Below, piece after piece: positions 9,668 through 19,179 of a DNA stretch of 64,000 nucleotides. Location of the stretch: NCBI GenBank assembly GCA_020051695.1, contig JAGVQM010000041.1:82385-146384 (forward strand), given 5' to 3'. This DNA is from Candidatus Zixiibacteriota bacterium. GTDB taxonomy: Bacteria > Zixibacteria > MSB-5A5 > WJJR01 > JAJRUJ01. The notes under the pieces are model-generated. The model was not told the origin of the DNA. It worked only from the letters and a program-made list of their open reading frames with translations, and searched no databases. A program made the translations under genes and the position numbers. The number at the start of each line of letters is the position of its first letter. Position 1 is the first letter of the stretch.

Positions 9668-10334
9668 ATCGATGAGCGAATTGCAGGCAGTAATTTTCGA
9701 CTTTGACGGCGTCCTTGCCAATTCGATTCCAGCCTATCGTAGTGCGGTGGCAGAAGCAGCCGGCCAAGCGGGTATCGATGATCCGGATGCCGGGCAGATT
9801 GCCAGCTCAGATACGCGGACTGTTGCCCGGCGAATTATTGAACAATACGACCTCGAAATCGACACCGAGACGTTGGCCGAACAGATTGAAAACTTCGCAC
9901 TCGATCGGCTCCTGACAACACCACACATCGTGCCGGGAGCGGTGAAACTGGTTTCCGCCATCCGTCAGGCGGGTCTGCGGACTGCTATCGCTTCGCTGGC
10001 TCCCCGGAGAAACATCGAGGCAGTGCTGCGCCAGGGGGGGATGGCCGATTATTTTGAAGCCATCGTGGCGGCCGAGGATATCGTCAATATTAAGCCCAAC
10101 CCGGAAGTTTTTCTCAAGGCAGCAGAGGCACTTGATCTGGCCGGCCGCGATTGTCTGGCTATCGAGGATTCCCCCACCGGTCTCACTGCCGCCAATGATG
10201 CCGGGATGGTGACTGTAGCGCTGACCACTACCGTACCGGCGGACCGCCTTGGTCACGCGCATTACATCGCCGGGTCTCTCGCGGAGTTGACGCTGGAAAA
10301 ACTTAATGAGATATACCTGGCTCACCGGCCGTGA
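9660..10334 (+). CDS. HAD-superfamily hydrolase, beta-phosphoglucomutase/phosphoglycolate phosphatase-like
   Basis: 224 residues. Motif I is DFDGVLANS, with the nucleophilic and acid-base aspartates. A Ser-containing motif II follows (TAIASLAPRRN), then Lys motif III (IKPNPEVFLKAAEAL) and motif IV (CLAIEDSPTG). The four-helix cap inserted between motifs I and II makes this subclass IA, like phosphoglycolate phosphatase and beta-phosphoglucomutase. The start is uncertain: ATG 9660 overlaps the previous gene by 8 bp and ATG 9672 is the alternative. Cytosolic; it probably removes phosphate from a small sugar-type metabolite, but the substrate cannot be read from sequence. Confidence 0.85.
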   Translation: MAESMSELQAVIFDFDGVLANSIPAYRSAVAEAAGQAGIDDPDAGQIASSDTRTVARRIIEQYDLEIDTETLAEQIENFALDRLLTTPHIVPGAVKLVSAIRQAGLRTAIASLAPRRNIEAVLRQGGMADYFEAIVAAEDIVNIKPNPEVFLKAAEALDLAGRDCLAIEDSPTGLTAANDAGMVTVALTTTVPADRLGHAHYIAGSLAELTLEKLNEIYLAHRP

Positions 10335-10560
10335 TTTCGGCGGCTCGTTTTTCACCTCGTGTACTCCGAAAGTCGCAATCCAATAGGTGCTTACCGCGTT
10401 ATCGTAATGTAATTGTTTGTTTTACACTGTATCTCCCGTATTAGCAGGGTCCCGCTTGCGGTCGGTCTGTATTCTTACATAAACATTTGACCCGGCCGGA
10501 CATTTGATTATGTTTATTACAGGGTTATGTGATCCGGACTGCCTTGAAAGGAGGTCAGCC

Positions 10561-11763
10561 ATGCGAAAAACGATGATGCTGTTAGTAGTGGTCGTGTGTG
10601 TGGTGGGGCAGATGGCCGTCGGGCAATCAACCGGCGAGCAAGCCGTGGCTTTGGATTATCAAGTCCTGGCCGAAAAATTGGTCAACCAGTGCGCGGGGAT
10701 ACATGAGGGCGACCTGGTGCGGATTTCAGGCGGGGTGCGCGACTGTAAATTGTTGGAAAACCTTGCCGTGCTGGTCCGGGCCCGGGGTGCGTTTCCCCTG
10801 ATCACACTGTCCAGCGATGAAATGACCAGACGGTTCTATGAAGAGATCCCGGAAGTATACGATGTGCAGACATCGGATTTTGAGGTCAAGCTGGCCAGCA
10901 TTATAACCGCGCGAATCCACGTAGACTATAGTGAAACCGAAAACCCGCTCAGTGGTGTTCCTCCTGAGCGCATCGTGACGGTCAACCACGCCAACGCCCC
11001 GGCGTGGGACTTGATGCTTAAACGGAAAGTCCGGCAGGTCTACCTGGGGAACGATCTGTATCCCACTGCCGAACGGGCGCAGTTATTCGGTGTGGCACAG
11101 GATGAGCTGGCGAAGATCTTCTGGAGTGGTGTGAATGTCGACTATACTCAACTCCGCAAAACCGGCGAAGCCCTGCGCACGGCGCTTGACGGGGGGCAGA
11201 TAGTGCACATCACACATCCCGGCGGGACCGATCTGAAAATGGAGATCACGGCCCGGCGGATATTTGTCAGTGATGGTGTGGTTTCGCCGGAGGATATGCA
11301 ACAGGGCAACGCCGGTTGTCTGGTCTGGCTGCCGGCGGGAGAAGTGTATGTGACGCCGGTCCCCGAAACCGCCGAGGGAAGAGTTGTTGTCGATCGACAG
11401 TTTTTCCAGGGTCAGGAAATCCGGGGCCTGGAGTTGAAATTCAAGGCGGGAAAACTGGTCTCAATGAAAGCGGAATCCGGCCTGGAGCCATTGAAAGCCA
11501 TGTACGACGCACAGGGGCCGGGGAAGGATGTGCTGTCGGTGGTCGATATCGGGATCAATTCCAACGTCCATAATATTACGGGCAGCCGGATGGTGGCGTG
11601 GATGGCGGCCGGTACGGTTACCGTGGGACTGGGGGACAATACCTGGGCCGGCGGCATGAACAATTCGCCGTTTGAATTTTACAACCACCTGTCGGGCGCG
11701 ACGTTAAAAGTCGACGGCAACGTGCTGGTCGATGCGGGTGAACTGGTGCTTAAGGTCCCCTAG
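10561..11763 (+). CDS. Secreted M29 (thermophilic aminopeptidase)-like protein, probably lacking the full metal site
   Basis: 400 residues. The ATG at 10561 has a near-perfect AAAGGAGG ribosome site, and a signal peptide follows (MLLVVVVCVVGQMAVG). Homology to M29 aminopeptidases shows in GIHEGDLVRISG at the N-terminus, THPGGTDLKMEI mid-protein, the Glu in LPAGEVYVTPVPETAEG, and a C-terminal core GTVTVGLGDNTWAGGMNNS. In active M29 enzymes the last segment carries metal-binding His and Asp residues (GTxHxAxG ... SxxHxD). Here the His positions read T and E/F, so the enzyme may be inactive or altered. A secreted M29 protein is also unusual because the family is normally cytosolic. The role is open: binding protein, or a hydrolase with changed chemistry. 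Confidence 0.65.
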   Translation: MRKTMMLLVVVVCVVGQMAVGQSTGEQAVALDYQVLAEKLVNQCAGIHEGDLVRISGGVRDCKLLENLAVLVRARGAFPLITLSSDEMTRRFYEEIPEVYDVQTSDFEVKLASIITARIHVDYSETENPLSGVPPERIVTVNHANAPAWDLMLKRKVRQVYLGNDLYPTAERAQLFGVAQDELAKIFWSGVNVDYTQLRKTGEALRTALDGGQIVHITHPGGTDLKMEITARRIFVSDGVVSPEDMQQGNAGCLVWLPAGEVYVTPVPETAEGRVVVDRQFFQGQEIRGLELKFKAGKLVSMKAESGLEPLKAMYDAQGPGKDVLSVVDIGINSNVHNITGSRMVAWMAAGTVTVGLGDNTWAGGMNNSPFEFYNHLSGATLKVDGNVLVDAGELVLKVP

Positions 11764-11941
11764 GCCGATCGTCGAGTCTTTGCCGGATAAGATTGGTTTG
11801 TCGTTTTGATTTACTGGGAGAGTGGCGAGCACATGGCATGTGCTCCTTCCCTCAGTCATTTGCGCATTATAGACAATGGGTATAAAAACGACCTTGCGCC
11901 TCCAGCGGTGAATTTGATTACTTCTTGTTGTACGGCCAATT

Positions 11942-12027
11942 GCCGGAGTGGCGGAAGTGGTAGACGCCAGGGACTTAAAATCCCTTGGGAGATTTCTCCC
12001 GTGCCGGTTCGAGTCCGGCCTCCGGCA
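11942..12027 (+). tRNA. tRNA-Leu (anticodon TAA)
   Basis: Acceptor GCCGGAG/CTCCGGC. Anticodon stem AGGGA/TCCCT with loop CTTAAAA, anticodon TAA. A long variable arm (TGGGAGATTTCTCCCG) is typical of class II leucine tRNA. T arm GCCGGTTCGAGTCCGGC. Discriminator A12027 is followed by GAG, so CCA is not encoded, unlike the tRNA-Cys at 8888. Confidence 0.95.
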
Positions 12028-12183
12028 GAGGTTATGCATAGTGTCACCATTTGTGCGCCGAAACACTGACGCCGGCTGCAACTTGTTGCGATAAAAAGTC
12101 ATACGAGTCCAATCGCCCGTATCGTCCGACACTAAAACGAATAAAATGGTTGCCCCATTCTCGGGGTATGCACTTATATAATC

Positions 12184-12207
12184 AGTCTTAAGCTCGTACT
12201 TGAGACT
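12184..12207. promoter_or_regulatory. Inverted repeat upstream of the large envelope operon
   Basis: AGTCTTAAG at 12184-12192 and CTTGAGACT at 12199-12207 are inverted repeats with one mismatch and a 6-bp centre. They sit right after a TATAAT at 12177-12182 and about 70 bp before the start codon at 12279. The position next to a possible -10 box suggests an operator or a 5'-leader hairpin. No good -35 box was found at standard spacing. Confidence 0.35.
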
Positions 12208-12278
12208 ATTGGGGCCGGGTCAGGGGGGACCGGAAGTGAAGGGAGGGCATTAACCTGGCAGTGCCGAAAGGCAAAATC

Positions 12279-15200
12279 ATGGCGAATTGGAAAACGTGTA
12301 TTTTTCTGGTCTGGATCGGGATTTCGACCTCCGGGGTCCGGGCCATGCCCCCGGTGCAGCAACGGGCCGAATTATATCGCTCGGTCGCCGATCTCGAAAT
12401 CGATTATCAGGTCACGGTCGATGCCAATCAGCTTTCCATGTTTGTGACCAATATCGGGTCCTTTGGGCGCGATAATACGAATTTGCTGGGACGCACCGAC
12501 GGGTTGTATTTTCCGGCGGGATATCACACGACGATCCTGTACTCCGGCGGGCTGATGCTCGGTGCACTCGTCGACGGCGCAGTCCGCGTCAGCGCTGCCG
12601 GATACCCACAGCATACCTATTCACCCGGGCCCATGAAGGACGGCACTTTCCAGCCGGATAGTAGTTCTTTCAGGGTGTACAAAATATTCCGCGATTTGTA
12701 TGAAAACGGGTTTTACGACGACCCGCGGCCGGTAACCGACCCCCAAGCACAAAAACGTTGGGATGATTATCACAACTGGCCTGCGGAGATGGGCGCGCCG
12801 ACCTATCCTGACGGCCTGCCCCGGTTTTACGGCGATCAGACGTTATGGTCGGTGTTCAATGATGCCGATCCGGCCACGCATACCAACCTCTTCGGTTCAA
12901 GTTCCGGGTTGGGTGTGGAAATCCAGCAGACGACTTTTGCCCTGGACATTTCGAACCCCCTGAAACGGTGTATCTTTACTCGGTACCTGCTGATCAATAA
13001 CGGCGCCCATGATTTGGACAGTATGTACGTGACCTTGTGGGGCGATCCGGATATCGGTGATCCCAACGACGATCGTTCCGGCTGTGATATATCGCTGGAC
13101 CTCGGCTATGCCTATAACGCGCAGGATGTGGATTCCCTGTATGGCGTCGGCCCGCCCTCGGTCGGTTTTTGCCTGCTCAATGGCCCGCTGACGCCGTCCG
13201 CCGCCGATTCCGCTCAGTTTCTCTGGGAATGGCGGCAGGGATACCGCAACCTGCCAATGACTTCCTTCATCAGGACCATCTCGGGCACTGATCAGCTGAA
13301 CGCTCAGGAATCCTACTGGTACATGCAGGGCCGGGACGCAAAAAACGGTGGGTACGCGATCTTTGATCCGAGGACTTTCTATCCGACCACGTACATGGTT
13401 TCCGGTGATCCAATCACCGGGAGCGGGTGGGTGGATGATGCCGCCAGGATCAACCGGGAGGTATCCATCACCGTGGAGCAGACAATCCACGACTATGAAA
13501 GTCCAATCGAACCGCCTCTTAATGTTTTTGAAAGTCCCGATTACTACGACTTGTGGCACGTTTCCTCAGATCAGCCCGGTGATCCCCTGCGATTTGATCA
13601 TCTTGGTCATATTGGCACAGGCGTCTGGGAAATGCGCTTCGTTGATGCAATGTTCGGCAGCTTATATTACGATTGGGATACGCGCTTGCCGACAGCTCCG
13701 GCCCTGGCGCCATTCGAGGTTTGGTCCGAAGGCCAGCGGCTGGAAATATTTATCGACGACATCAATGCTGATGGTCTATGGTCACCCGGGGATGTTGTTT
13801 ATTTTTGGGAAGAGTTATATCATTCTGCACCATATCTAATTGCGACACCTGCAGATTCCACGCTGCGCATTGGGCGGATTATCATCAACGACTCAGCGCC
13901 CCTGGATCATCCCGTCATTCGTTTTACGTCGACCGAGACCGCAGATACACTTCCCGGCGCCGACGGCCGATTCATGGTTTCCACGGGCCCGTTTCACATG
14001 GCCCCCGGCGATACCCAGGAAGCCTCGTTTGCCATCATGGTCGGCGCGGATGATACCTACCTCCAGTCCATATCCGATCTGGAGACCAACGCCGCCGCCG
14101 CGCGGGACGCCTGGAGCCGGGGTTTTGACGGCCCGCATTTCCTGCACCCGCCGACGCCGGTGCGGGACACGCTCTTCGAGGTAATCGAAGGTGAGGAGAT
14201 CACTTTTACTGTCTCGGCGATTGATTCCACGCTTGGTGATACGGTCACTCTCACGGTCGGCGGCATGCCGTCCGGCGCCGTGTTGTCGCCGTCGTTGCCG
14301 TTAAAAGGCAATCCGGCACGAACTACGTTCTCCTGGACCCCCGGCGCAGGGCAAATCGGCAACCATCAAATGCTGTTCAGCGCCACGGACCTGAACACGG
14401 GCTTTACCGAAACCTACCCGGTCGGGATCAGGGTCTTGACGGCCAATGTCCCGCCGGAGTTTTCCCATCCACCTACCCCGGCGTGCGACACCGCCTTTAA
14501 CGTCGTGGCGGGCGATACGCTGGAATTTATCATCGAGGTCTTCGATGTAGACAAGCTCGATGATGTGACGCTGACCATCGACGAGTTGCCGCAGGGCGCC
14601 CTGCTGACTCCCGCGCTGCCGGCAACAGGCAATCCGGTCCAGACGACATTTCGTTGGACTCCCGATTACTCTCAGCTCGGTTCGCATACATTCAACTTCG
14701 GAGCCATTGATCCGACGGGCGCCGTGGCGGAAACCTGCTCCTTCACAGTTATCGTTTCTTCGGCGGGCCTGGCCCCGGAATTTGTTCATCCCCCGACACC
14801 GGGGTGTGAAACGACCATTATTACCTCGGCCGGTGTGCCGGTAAGTATAACGGTCGAGGCCTTTGACCCGGTAGCTGCCGACCGCGTGACATTAAGCGTG
14901 GCGAATCTTCCAGCCGGGGCCGTGCTGAGCAATGCCCTTCCCGCCACGGGCAACCCGGTGACGACAACCCTGACCTGGCAGCCGGCCTATAGTCAGCTTG
15001 GTCTGCACACGGTGCAGTTTGCGGCCCGGGATTCCATTGATGGTCTGGCCGCGCAATGTTCGTTTATTATCGAAGTGATTTCGGCGGACCTTCCGCCGAT
15101 TTTTGCGCATCCGCCAACGCCGAAATGTGACAGTATATTCACTATCGAGGCGCGGGATTCGATATGTTTGATCATTGAGGCCTTCGATGAGATCGCGGCT

Positions 15201-16715
15201 GACCGGGTAACGCTGAGTGTGACAGGACTGCCGCCAACCGTCGTTGCCCATCCCCTACTGCCGGTGACCGGTAATCCGGTCAATTCACAGATCTGCTGGC
15301 GGCCAACGTATGCCGAGCTGGGCCATTACCCCGTTGTAGTCACGGCCACCGATTCAATCGACGGACTGGCTGTCCAGTGTCCGTTTCTATTCCAAGTCGT
15401 TTCGGCGGCCATCCCGCCGGAATTTGTCCACCCGGCGACTCCCGCCTGTGATACCGTGTTCCAGGTGCAGGTGGGGGATACCGTGCAATTCAATGTTCAT
15501 GTGTTGGACGTCATTGATGTCGAGACAGTGACGCTGAGCGCCGACGGTGTGCCGGCCGGCGCGGTCATTACCCCGGCGTTGCCGTCCTCGGGCAATCCGG
15601 TCCATGTTACGTTTTACTGGGTGCCGATCTCCGCCGATGTCGGCGGACATTCCCTGGCATTCACCGTTACGGATTCGATCGACGGTCTGACCGACGAATG
15701 TCTTGTCGAACTGGCTGTTACCCAAAATGCGCTGGAAATCGTGAGCGTGACTCCGACCGGAACATTGCAAATCGACAGCAGTTTCAGCATCACCTTCAAT
15801 TATCCGGTGGATACGCTCTACCTTGATGATGAGGAATTATCTCCCACCATCGGTTTCATCCCCCATGGCGGCCGATACAGCACTGCTGATAATCGGCACA
15901 CCATCGTGTTTCACCCGTTTAATTTGTTTCCTCCGCTCAGCGAGGTGTCCGTGGATTTATCAGGGCTTCGCGGCGCGGACGGGCAAACCTGGGCTGAGGG
16001 GTCCCAGCGCACCATTACGTTCCAGACCGGGTACGGCGTTTATTCCGGCGATCTGAATAATGACGGCCGGGTCGATTCACTTGATGTATTGCCCATCGCA
16101 ATGCACTGGCGGCAGGAGGGGCCGACGGCAGCTGCTGATGGCTGGCGCACATGGGGCGTGCGCCCGGCGCGGGATTGGTCTCCTGCCACGGCAGTATACG
16201 CCGATGCCAACGGCGACGGTCTCGTCGATGAGACAGACTTGTTCCCCATCGGCCGCCATTGGCACCGGACACACGGTAACGCCAGTCCCGTGGCCGGGGC
16301 GGGTGCGGACTTCGACCCGACGTTCTACCAAACGGAATTACGGGCGTTTTACGATGCCATCCGGGAAGATGATTCGCCGTTTATGCGCAATGTCCGCACG
16401 CAACTGGAACACCTGTTAGGGGTGGCGGCGGTCCCACAGGATTTCTTTCTGGCGCAGAATCACCCCAATCCGTTCAACGCCGAGACCTCGATCACTTTTG
16501 CGCTGGCGCAGCGAGAGTATATCACGCTTACAGTCTATGACGCGCTGGGGCGGACGGTCCGTGTGCTGGCGCAGGGGGATTATCCTCCCGGCAGCCATAC
16601 GCTCGGCTGGGATGGTCTCGACGGAAAAAACTTGCCGGTGAGCAGCGGAGTGTATTTCTATACCCTGACTGGGAAAAAGCGCAGCGAGACACGCAAGATG
16701 ATGCTGCTGAAATAG
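12279..16715 (+). CDS. Giant secreted Ig-like repeat protein with dockerin-like segment and C-terminal FlgD/T9SS-type sorting domain
   Basis: About 1478 residues. The ATG at 12279 has AAAGG eight bases before it; an in-frame GTG at 12261 is an alternative. Signal peptide: CIFLVWIGISTSGVRA. Residues ~30-615 form a large N-terminal region without a family I recognise. Five ~105-residue Ig/He_PIG-like modules follow (about 620-1150), each opening with a 'HPPTPxCD' motif and containing 'GNPVxTTxxWxPxxxQxGxHxxxF'. Next comes a Big-like domain, then two EF-hand/dockerin-type segments (GDLNNDGRVDSLDVLPIA; DANGDGLVDETDLFPIG). The C-terminus (FLAQNHPNPFNAETSI ... GVYFYTL) is the FlgD-like type A sorting domain common in type IX secretion substrates. 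First gene of a tight plus-strand operon to 22092. Confidence 0.8.
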   Translation: MANWKTCIFLVWIGISTSGVRAMPPVQQRAELYRSVADLEIDYQVTVDANQLSMFVTNIGSFGRDNTNLLGRTDGLYFPAGYHTTILYSGGLMLGALVDGAVRVSAAGYPQHTYSPGPMKDGTFQPDSSSFRVYKIFRDLYENGFYDDPRPVTDPQAQKRWDDYHNWPAEMGAPTYPDGLPRFYGDQTLWSVFNDADPATHTNLFGSSSGLGVEIQQTTFALDISNPLKRCIFTRYLLINNGAHDLDSMYVTLWGDPDIGDPNDDRSGCDISLDLGYAYNAQDVDSLYGVGPPSVGFCLLNGPLTPSAADSAQFLWEWRQGYRNLPMTSFIRTISGTDQLNAQESYWYMQGRDAKNGGYAIFDPRTFYPTTYMVSGDPITGSGWVDDAARINREVSITVEQTIHDYESPIEPPLNVFESPDYYDLWHVSSDQPGDPLRFDHLGHIGTGVWEMRFVDAMFGSLYYDWDTRLPTAPALAPFEVWSEGQRLEIFIDDINADGLWSPGDVVYFWEELYHSAPYLIATPADSTLRIGRIIINDSAPLDHPVIRFTSTETADTLPGADGRFMVSTGPFHMAPGDTQEASFAIMVGADDTYLQSISDLETNAAAARDAWSRGFDGPHFLHPPTPVRDTLFEVIEGEEITFTVSAIDSTLGDTVTLTVGGMPSGAVLSPSLPLKGNPARTTFSWTPGAGQIGNHQMLFSATDLNTGFTETYPVGIRVLTANVPPEFSHPPTPACDTAFNVVAGDTLEFIIEVFDVDKLDDVTLTIDELPQGALLTPALPATGNPVQTTFRWTPDYSQLGSHTFNFGAIDPTGAVAETCSFTVIVSSAGLAPEFVHPPTPGCETTIITSAGVPVSITVEAFDPVAADRVTLSVANLPAGAVLSNALPATGNPVTTTLTWQPAYSQLGLHTVQFAARDSIDGLAAQCSFIIEVISADLPPIFAHPPTPKCDSIFTIEARDSICLIIEAFDEIAADRVTLSVTGLPPTVVAHPLLPVTGNPVNSQICWRPTYAELGHYPVVVTATDSIDGLAVQCPFLFQVVSAAIPPEFVHPATPACDTVFQVQVGDTVQFNVHVLDVIDVETVTLSADGVPAGAVITPALPSSGNPVHVTFYWVPISADVGGHSLAFTVTDSIDGLTDECLVELAVTQNALEIVSVTPTGTLQIDSSFSITFNYPVDTLYLDDEELSPTIGFIPHGGRYSTADNRHTIVFHPFNLFPPLSEVSVDLSGLRGADGQTWAEGSQRTITFQTGYGVYSGDLNNDGRVDSLDVLPIAMHWRQEGPTAAADGWRTWGVRPARDWSPATAVYADANGDGLVDETDLFPIGRHWHRTHGNASPVAGAGADFDPTFYQTELRAFYDAIREDDSPFMRNVRTQLEHLLGVAAVPQDFFLAQNHPNPFNAETSITFALAQREYITLTVYDALGRTVRVLAQGDYPPGSHTLGWDGLDGKNLPVSSGVYFYTLTGKKRSETRKMMLLK
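14139..15726 (+). repeat. Five tandem Ig-like coding modules
   Basis: Each ~105-codon module starts with a HPPTP/HPATP motif. The four after the first carry a conserved Cys-Asp/Glu pair just after it and a second Cys near the end, suggesting an intradomain disulfide. The modules have diverged at nucleotide level, so the duplication is old. Confidence 0.75.
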
Positions 16716-16730
16716 ACGCGGAGGAAACAC

Positions 16731-18023
16731 ATGAACATACTTTGGCGCTGGGGTATGGGCGCCCTCATTCTGGCGGTTATGGGTTGTGCGCAGACTGCCT
16801 CTCAGTTGGGCCATAACGCCATGAAACAGAAAAACTACTACCTGGCAGAATCCCGCTTCCAGGAAGCGCTCGCCGCCAACCCACAGGACTGGGCGGCCCG
16901 CCGTGGACTGGGGCTGGCCTATTACGGGCGTGGCGAGTATGACCAGGCGGCCCGGGAACTGGAAACCGTCCGACAGCAAATGCCCGCCGACGGCCAAACC
17001 AGTCTGTATCTCGGCCTGACCCGTGAACGTCTCGCCGATTTCGCTGCTGCTGAGCAGGTGTACAGCCGTTATGTGGCGCTGGACAATAGTTCGCAACTGG
17101 CCCGGCGCATCCGCGGACGTCTGCTCTATGTCCAAAATGAAAAAGCGCGGCAGCAGGTGCAACAGGCCATCCAATTCGATCAACCGCTGATCGGCGACGC
17201 CGGAGGGGCGCGGGTGGTCGGTGTGCTGCCGTTTATCCCGGTCGGGGAGGACGCCGAGCGGCTCGATCCGCTGGCGGTCGGTCTGGCCGCGCTGGTGGTG
17301 GACGACCTGTTCCGCATCGGGAGCATTAAACTCGTCGAACGCATGCAATTGAATTATATCCTTGATGAACTGGCGCTGGCCGGTGATTCGGTGGTCGATG
17401 TTTCCTCCGCGCCGCGCTTGAACCGGTTGATCGGCGCGGGCTACCTCGTGCGCGGCGACCTGGTGTCGCTGGACAACGAGGAGGTCGGGATTCATTCCGG
17501 AGTTATCAATACTCGGCAGAAGACCTACAACCCGGTCATCGATTCGGAAGAAAAATTCAGCAAGTTATGGAGCCTGCAAAAACAAATTACGTTTGCGATT
17601 ATCGACTCACTGGGCATCGTCCTGACTCCCGAGGAGCGCAACGCGATCAGCCGGGTGCCCACGGAAAATTATGAGGCCTTTCTGGCCTACTGCAACGGCA
17701 TTGCGGAAAAAGACCAGGGCAACTATGATGCCGCCGGGCAATACTTCAACCAGGCGGTGCTGGCCGACCCCAACTTTGGCCAGGCCGTGGACATGAAAGA
17801 AGAGGCCGGCCTGCTGGAGGAAAACGGCGGCAATCAGGATGAATTCGAAAGCACGCTCGGCTCGCAGATTGGCGGCGAGACGCTGGCGACGGGCTTTGAC
17901 ACGGATGTCACCGGCGAATTCGAAGACCTGACCGAAAACGGTGTGGATAACAACGATACCGTGCCGGTCGAGGATGTCACCGGGGAGACTGGGACGGTGT
18001 CTGTCGGCGGGACCATTCGGTAG
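16731..18023 (+). CDS. Lipoprotein with TPR repeats and CsgG-like domain
   Basis: 430 residues. A GGAGG ribosome site lies 15 bp after the preceding stop. The lipoprotein signal ends AVMGC with lipidated Cys19. Residues ~25-140 are TPR-like (KQKNYYLAESRFQEALAANP; GLAYYGRGEYDQAARELE). Residues ~160-300 match the CsgG/FlgO-type alpha/beta domain (RVVGVLPFIPVGEDAERLDPLAVGLAALVVDDLF, then VERMQLNYILDELAL). A further TPR follows, then an acidic, low-complexity tail. CsgG proteins form an outer-membrane secretion pore for curli, but many relatives with TPRs are periplasmic assembly or sensing proteins. Together with the barrel encoded next it may build an envelope complex with the flanking surface proteins. 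Moderately sure of fold, not of job. Confidence 0.75.
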   Translation: MNILWRWGMGALILAVMGCAQTASQLGHNAMKQKNYYLAESRFQEALAANPQDWAARRGLGLAYYGRGEYDQAARELETVRQQMPADGQTSLYLGLTRERLADFAAAEQVYSRYVALDNSSQLARRIRGRLLYVQNEKARQQVQQAIQFDQPLIGDAGGARVVGVLPFIPVGEDAERLDPLAVGLAALVVDDLFRIGSIKLVERMQLNYILDELALAGDSVVDVSSAPRLNRLIGAGYLVRGDLVSLDNEEVGIHSGVINTRQKTYNPVIDSEEKFSKLWSLQKQITFAIIDSLGIVLTPEERNAISRVPTENYEAFLAYCNGIAEKDQGNYDAAGQYFNQAVLADPNFGQAVDMKEEAGLLEENGGNQDEFESTLGSQIGGETLATGFDTDVTGEFEDLTENGVDNNDTVPVEDVTGETGTVSVGGTIR

Positions 18024-18033
18024 GAGGGCAACG

Positions 18034-19173
18034 ATGCGCATTGCGCGATATCTTATCATTGCGGCCGCCCTGCTGGCGCCGGGCCGGACGCTGCTTGGCG
18101 CGACCTGGTCGGAGGAGTATTCGAAAGTCTCGGTGTTTTATCTATACAATACCTGGAATGAATCATTCGGTGATGATGATTTCGATATCGGCGAGGGTGT
18201 TGCGGGTGTCAAAGCCCGGCATGTGGTCAATCCGCGGCTTGCTTTGGATTTATGGGGGGCATTGACCAGCGCGAAATATGCCAATTCAACACCGGGCGAA
18301 GAGGGCGCAAATTTTTCCGCGCTGAGTGATACGCGGCTGAAAGGGACCTACTATCTCGGGAACCGCCTGTTCAGCGTCGCGGTGTCGCTTAATCTGCCGA
18401 CCGGTAAGACGGCGTTGACCGACGAGGAATATCTGCTGGCCCTGGGTGTTGCCGACAATTCCCGCAAGTATATTGTCCGCCGGTTCGGACAGGGGCTGGA
18501 TATCGGCGGTGAGGTCTTTGTGCTGCCGCGCAGCGGCAACATTGAATTCCAATTGGGCGCCGGGTACGTGGCCAAAGGCAGCTACCAGCTCCGCGAGGCG
18601 ACCACGGCCGAATATAAATTCGGCAACGAACTGTTTGCCAGCGCCGCAGTTGAAATCGGCAGCCGGCCGGTCGGTTTCGAAGGCGGCGTGATATTTACCA
18701 GCTACGGTGATGATGAAGCCGACTCGCGCGTGGTCTTCCGTCAGGGGAAGACGATTGTCGTTCACGGGCGGTTGTTCTATATCCGCGAGCTGCAGGGCGC
18801 CGTGGGGTTCACCCTGATCTCGCGCGGCCCGGCAAAGACCGCCGACGGCAGCGGTGAGTTGACCGAGGAATCGATCAAATCCGGGCGAAACGAAATGCAG
18901 GTGTACGCCTCCGGCGGCAAACCGCTTACTCCTGCAGTCCAGGCGCTTGTCCGTCTCGAATACAAAATGACCGGCGCGAACGACTATGACGAAGACGTTG
19001 CGGGGTATCGCCCGGGGGCCGACTACCTGGGGCTTGGCGGCGGAGTGAACGCGCGGTTCTCGCTGGCGTGGTCGGGCAATCTCATGGCGACATATTACAC
19101 CGGCGGGACTAATGACGATCATGACTTGACCGGTCTGGGGCTGGCGGCCGTGTTAACGTTCAGATACTGGTAG
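18034..19173 (+). CDS. Outer-membrane beta-barrel protein
   Basis: 379 residues. The ATG at 18034 has a perfect AGGAGG site; the preceding stop is 11 bp away. A signal peptide (YLIIAAALLAPGRTLLGA) precedes a sequence made of alternating polar/hydrophobic strands with Gly/Tyr-rich turns, ending in LAAVLTFRYW. A C-terminal aromatic residue preceded by an alternating strand is the recognition signal of the Bam machinery. No specific porin family recognised. As a member of the 12279-22092 operon it likely works with the CsgG-like lipoprotein, either as a transport pore or a structural barrel. Confidence 0.75.
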   Translation: MRIARYLIIAAALLAPGRTLLGATWSEEYSKVSVFYLYNTWNESFGDDDFDIGEGVAGVKARHVVNPRLALDLWGALTSAKYANSTPGEEGANFSALSDTRLKGTYYLGNRLFSVAVSLNLPTGKTALTDEEYLLALGVADNSRKYIVRRFGQGLDIGGEVFVLPRSGNIEFQLGAGYVAKGSYQLREATTAEYKFGNELFASAAVEIGSRPVGFEGGVIFTSYGDDEADSRVVFRQGKTIVVHGRLFYIRELQGAVGFTLISRGPAKTADGSGELTEESIKSGRNEMQVYASGGKPLTPAVQALVRLEYKMTGANDYDEDVAGYRPGADYLGLGGGVNARFSLAWSGNLMATYYTGGTNDDHDLTGLGLAAVLTFRYW

Positions 19174-19179
19174 GGGCAG

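Noticed and set aside
16416..17495. Minus-strand open frame of 359 codons opposite the CsgG-like lipoprotein
   Set aside because: Shadow frame overlapping two well-supported plus-strand genes.
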